Shown piece after piece: positions 61,964 through 64,000 of a DNA stretch of 64,000 bases. The DNA is from Bacteroides clarus YIT 12056 (GTDB taxonomy: Bacteria > Bacteroidota > Bacteroidia > Bacteroidales > Bacteroidaceae), in contig NZ_FQWK01000001.1 in NCBI RefSeq assembly GCF_900129655.1, positions 434,001 to 498,000 of the forward strand, given 5' to 3'. The position numbers and the translations under genes were made by a program. The notes under the pieces were generated by a model. It worked only from the letters and a program-made list of their open reading frames with translations. It was not told where the DNA came from and ran no database searches. Position 1 is the first letter of the stretch, and each line of letters opens with the position of its first letter.

Positions 61964-63451
61964 ATGGAACTACCCGCTTCTTTCATAGACTATACCCGCG
62001 CCCTGCTGGGAGATGAGGAGTATACGGAATTAGTAACCGCTTTGGAGTCGGAGCAACCCGTCAGCATCCGGTTGAACCCGTTAAAGCCTTTTGGCTTTCA
62101 GTCCGGGGAGAGCGCGGTTCCCTGGTGTACTTCCGGCTTTTATCTTAAAGAGCGCCTGACGTTCACTTTCGACCCTTTGTTTCATGCAGGATGCTATTAT
62201 GTGCAGGAAGCCTCGTCCATGTTTGTGGAACAGGCCTTAAGACAATATGCGGGCGAAGAACCGGCAGTGATGCTCGACCTCTGTGCCGCTCCGGGCGGTA
62301 AGTCGACGCATGTCCGCGGTATCCTTCCGGAAAATAGCTTGTTGGTAGCGAACGAGGTTATTCGCAACCGTTCCCAAATACTTGCCGAGAACCTGACTAA
62401 GTGGGGACATCCCGACGTTGTGGTTACTAACAGCGATCCGTCGGACTTTACACCGTTGGAAGAGTTCTTTGATGTGATATTGACGGATGTACCCTGTTCC
62501 GGTGAAGGCATGTTCCGTAAAGACCCTGTCGCCGTGAGCGAGTGGAGTTCGGAGAATGTGGAAATCTGCCGACAGCGGCAACGGAGAATTATTTCGGATA
62601 TCTGGCCTTGTCTGAAACCGGGTGGGCTATTGATATATAGCACCTGCACGTATAATACGAAAGAGAATGAAGAAAACGTCCGTTGGATAAAGGACGAATT
62701 CGGCGCGGAAGTACTCCCGCTCGATGTGGCGGAAGATTGGAATATAACGGGTAATTTATTGCAGGGAGAGCGGTTTCCGGTTTACCGCTTTTTGCCTCAT
62801 AAGACAAAGGGTGAAGGCTTCTTTCTGGCTGTTCTCCGCAAGCCGAGGGCGAGCGTCCGTAAGCCCGGGGCTGAACAGGCGTTTGCCCTGGGCAAAGCTT
62901 CTGAAACTCCGGCTGTGAGAGGAGAAAAACCCAGGGGAAAGGGAAGGAAACCCCAGGGGAAAGGGATGAAAACTCCGGGGCTTTCTAAAGAGCAGCTTTC
63001 GGTATTGGCGGAATGGCTTCTTGCTCCGGATATATATGAGTTTATTCAAAAAGGCGGTAGTGTCAGCGCTTTCCCTAAACGCTATCTTCCGGAACTATCG
63101 GCATTGCAGTCGTCTGTGCGCATTGTGCAGGCCGGATTGGAGATTGCCGGACAGAAAGGTAAAGACTGGATTCCCGCTCATGCGCTGGCTGTGAGCCATG
63201 CATTGGCACCGGATGCTTTCCCTCGCGAAGAAATATCCTATGAACAGGCCGTTGCCTATTTACGAAAAGAGGCTGTCACCCTTTCGGATGCAGCCCCTCG
63301 CGGAGTGGTTTTACTCACGTATAAGAATATGCCTCTTGGTTTTGTTAAGAATATCGGTAACCGTGCCAATAATCTTTATCCGCAGGAATGGCGCATTCGC
63401 AGCGGCCACTTGCCGGAAAAACCAAAAATAGTTATAAGTTATGAGTTATGA
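61964..63451 (+). CDS. RsmF-like rRNA m5C methyltransferase (NOL1/NOP2/Sun family)
   Basis: The 495-residue protein has an N-terminal region with SIRLNPLKP, the SAM-binding C-A-A-P-G-G-K-S-T-H motif (near residue 107), the motif IV D-V-P-C-S-G-E-G-M-F-R and the catalytic Cys in S-T-C-T-Y. The family methylates cytosine in 16S rRNA. A basic, repetitive insert (KPRGKGRKPQGKGMK, about residues 285-345) precedes a C-terminal domain. Its 3' end, including the final S-Y-E-L and the stop codon, lies inside the start of a heptamer-repeat hairpin. Confidence 0.9.
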   Translation: MELPASFIDYTRALLGDEEYTELVTALESEQPVSIRLNPLKPFGFQSGESAVPWCTSGFYLKERLTFTFDPLFHAGCYYVQEASSMFVEQALRQYAGEEPAVMLDLCAAPGGKSTHVRGILPENSLLVANEVIRNRSQILAENLTKWGHPDVVVTNSDPSDFTPLEEFFDVILTDVPCSGEGMFRKDPVAVSEWSSENVEICRQRQRRIISDIWPCLKPGGLLIYSTCTYNTKENEENVRWIKDEFGAEVLPLDVAEDWNITGNLLQGERFPVYRFLPHKTKGEGFFLAVLRKPRASVRKPGAEQAFALGKASETPAVRGEKPRGKGRKPQGKGMKTPGLSKEQLSVLAEWLLAPDIYEFIQKGGSVSAFPKRYLPELSALQSSVRIVQAGLEIAGQKGKDWIPAHALAVSHALAPDAFPREEISYEQAVAYLRKEAVTLSDAAPRGVVLLTYKNMPLGFVKNIGNRANNLYPQEWRIRSGHLPEKPKIVISYEL

Positions 63452-63496
63452 GTTATAAGTTACGAATCATAACTCATAACTTATAACTCATAACTC
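63431..63496. repeat. AGTTATG/AGTTATAA heptamer hairpin
   Basis: AGTTATGAGTTATAAGTTA (63444-63462) pairs perfectly with TAACTTATAACTCATAACT (63477-63495) around a 14-nt loop that itself contains more of the same words. The left part extends back to 63431 with further heptamer copies and includes the 3' end of the methyltransferase gene. It lies 1 nt from the convergent TolC-family stop. Confidence 0.85.
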
Positions 63497-64000
63497 CTAC
63501 AACCTGCTCTTATATATCCGTGCCATTGCTTTTTGGTATTGATTTTCCAATTGCAAAAGGTTGGTTTTGCTTTGGAAAACAACGGAAACCTCTACGAAAT
63601 ACTCTATCATGCTGATTTGTCCGCCTGTAAGAGCCTGTTTCAGCAACGTCAAATCCTGTTGATCTTGGAAGGTCTGTTTGTATTCTTGCATGGAGGCGTC
63701 CAGGTTGCGGGCTTCTTCATAGAGCTGCCATAGTTCGGAGCTTGCTTTTACTTTTGCGTTGTCTTTCTGGAAGTCGATGTTCATAGCCTGCGCTTTGGCT
63801 ATCTTTACCTTTCCTTTATTTGCAAACAGAGGGAAGGAGAAGCCTACGACAACGCCGTTCAGCGGATGTCCTGACTCTGTATTGCGGCGATAGCCCAACT
63901 CCAGTTTCGGTAACCAGCCCTGCTTGCTTGCCGAAATAAGTTTGCGGGCTGCCGCACTCTCGTTGTCGAACGATTGCAGGGAAGGGTCGGCTGCCAATAG
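63497..64000 (-). CDS. TolC-family outer-membrane efflux protein, C-terminal part
   Basis: This is the last 167 or so residues of a gene that runs off the right edge. The segment has long amphipathic helices and the motif G-K-V-K-I-A-K-A-Q, followed by SELWQLYEEARNL, QALTGGQISMIEYF and LLQLENQYQKAMARIYKSRL. This is typical of the alpha-helical barrel and end of TolC/OprM-type proteins, with GVVVGFSFPLF as a beta-strand segment. It would be the outer-membrane duct of an RND or ABC export system, possibly metal (CusC-like); partner genes are outside the window. Confidence 0.8.
   Translation of the reverse strand, partial: LLAADPSLQSFDNESAAARKLISASKQGWLPKLELGYRRNTESGHPLNGVVVGFSFPLFANKGKVKIAKAQAMNIDFQKDNAKVKASSELWQLYEEARNLDASMQEYKQTFQDQQDLTLLKQALTGGQISMIEYFVEVSVVFQSKTNLLQLENQYQKAMARIYKSRL

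Overview
The window is a stretch of chromosome from an anaerobic gut Bacteroidales, most likely a Bacteroides species. The evidence is the -33 TTTG / -7 TAnnTTTG promoter pattern, the lack of Shine-Dalgarno sites at most starts, lipoprotein-rich surface operons (Mfa/Fim fimbriae, PCMD-type lipoproteins), serine-type sulfatases and the familiar Bacteroides order ilvD-ilvB-ilvN-thioesterase-ilvC. Gene order is intact and I see no insertion sequence, prophage, CRISPR array or rRNA operon. Species cannot be fixed by eye.

Layout. 1-3.1 kb (minus): the end of a polysaccharide-utilisation locus, with two tandem sulfatases and the start of a heparinase-II/III-like protein. 3.2-9.7 kb: topB (+) behind an array of 22-bp-spaced palindromes, then the minus-strand operon aroC / M20 peptidase / anmK / Nudix. 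10-14.4 kb: two PCMD-type lipoproteins and an outer-membrane barrel. 14.6-16.5 kb: a cysteine-desulfidase-family enzyme convergent with slyD across a perfect 34-bp inverted repeat. 16.8-23.2 kb: the branched-chain amino-acid operon, preceded by a promoter, a Leu/Ile/Val-rich leader peptide and an attenuator. 23.2-30 kb: an IGHMBP2-like helicase and the aconitase / isocitrate dehydrogenase / citrate synthase operon. 30.3-39.9 kb: a complete fimbrial operon with two candidate tip lipoproteins placed first. 39.9-42.6 kb: two paralogous HTH regulators and a second 22-bp array. 42.6-46 kb: an Ig-like protein and a three-gene set (5-alpha-reductase-like, old-yellow-enzyme-like, short-chain dehydrogenase) that looks like a steroid or bile-acid reduction cluster. 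46-54.9 kb: pfkA, ispH, cmk, tonB, polyprenyl synthase, tatD, tRNA-Ser and an exbB/exbD operon. 55-64 kb: GNAT, M64 peptidase, Lrp regulator, folA/thyA, a secreted phospholipase-D-like enzyme, an ECF sigma operon, an RsmF-like methyltransferase and the end of a TolC-family protein.

How the parts work together. The ilv genes make valine, isoleucine and leucine precursors under apparent ribosome-mediated attenuation; acn-icd-gltA form the oxidative branch to 2-oxoglutarate; TonB with ExbB/ExbD can energise outer-membrane uptake of glycans such as those handled by the sulfatase locus. The signals I rate highest are the ilv attenuator, the putative steroid/bile-acid cluster, and the arrays of short palindromes spaced by 21-22 bp, which occur three times with two unrelated core sequences.
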